Below are positions 44,350-44,391 of a stretch of 44,391 bases of DNA, one piece after another. This DNA is from an uncultured Nitrosomonadales bacterium (GTDB taxonomy: Bacteria; Pseudomonadota; Gammaproteobacteria; Burkholderiales; Gallionellaceae). Below the pieces are notes generated by a model that was not told where the DNA came from, searched no databases, and saw only the letters and a list, made by a program, of their open reading frames with translations. The DNA is taken from assembly GCA_903861075.1 (NCBI GenBank), contig CAIOSY010000151.1, positions 1-44,391 of the forward strand, read 5' to 3'. Every line of letters starts with the position of its first letter. Within the stretch, counting starts at the first letter, position 1. Position numbers and translations under genes: made by a program.

Positions 44350-44391
44350 GGGTCAAGTTTTTTGTTTTTTTCGCATGGAATCTCCGGTTAA

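Noticed and set aside
1-44391. CRISPR array, tRNA or rRNA genes
   Set aside because: No regularly spaced direct repeats and no cloverleaf or rRNA-like segments were noticed on reading; a tRNA or covariance scan was not possible here.

Overview
The window looks like chromosomal DNA of a betaproteobacterium close to the Gallionellaceae/Nitrosomonadales (Sideroxydans, Gallionella, Nitrotoga and relatives). The basis is protein style, gene order (leuC-entericidin-leuD-leuB-asd-fimV-truA-trpFBA-accD-folC-SPOR-cvpA-purF-metZ, then recA-recX, then ilvE-zinc finger-waaF) and a recA promoter carrying GAACGATCGTTC. That site fits the noncanonical, Bacillus-like LexA motif described for Sideroxydans and related groups, not the usual CTGT-N8-ACAG box. 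The species is not determined.

Positions 1-10,100 are an accessory region. It starts inside a group II intron: the reverse transcriptase tail, then domains V and VI, ending near base 196. The intron abuts a fragment of a REP-associated (Y1-type) transposase. Next come a TetR/glycosyltransferase pair with a likely operator, a FitAB/VapBC-type toxin-antitoxin pair, a small ORF broken by an in-frame amber codon, and a TetR-linked three-part ABC exporter. A divergent metal-type cassette follows (ArsR, ArsP/SO_0444-like permease, DUF2892, thioredoxin-like protein), ending in a decayed cation-diffusion-facilitator fragment.

Positions 10,100-21,600 are mostly chromosomal housekeeping genes: phosphomannomutase/phosphoglucomutase, a SirB2-hemerythrin pair, ilvE-zinc finger-waaF, a P2-type cation ATPase, a cytochrome b561 behind a Fur-box-like site, a spermidine-synthase-like methyltransferase, recX, recA and a CinA C-terminal amidase.

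Positions 21,660-38,911 form one long leftward array in which most genes touch or overlap. It holds leucine synthesis (leuC, leuD, leuB), aspartate semialdehyde dehydrogenase, fimV, a CbiQ-like membrane protein, truA, trpFBA, accD, folC, a SPOR protein, cvpA, purF and metZ. Two short genes sit inside it: an entericidin-type lipoprotein between leuC and leuD, and an unrecognised 31-codon ORF wedged between fimV and the CbiQ-like gene by stop/start overlaps at both ends.

Positions 38,912-44,391 hold a roughly 500-base gene-free region with a cluster of DnaA-box-like sequences. It is followed by phosphoketolase and a short acetate kinase (sugar phosphate to acetyl phosphate to acetate plus ATP), then iron superoxide dismutase and a 7Fe ferredoxin on the other strand. 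Repeats at the right edge suggest the end of another mobile element. I saw no CRISPR array, tRNA or rRNA gene. The most unusual signals are the 31-codon ORF, a 49-base palindrome built around two inverted DnaA boxes at 18,466-18,514, and a second DnaA-box group at 39,166-39,211.
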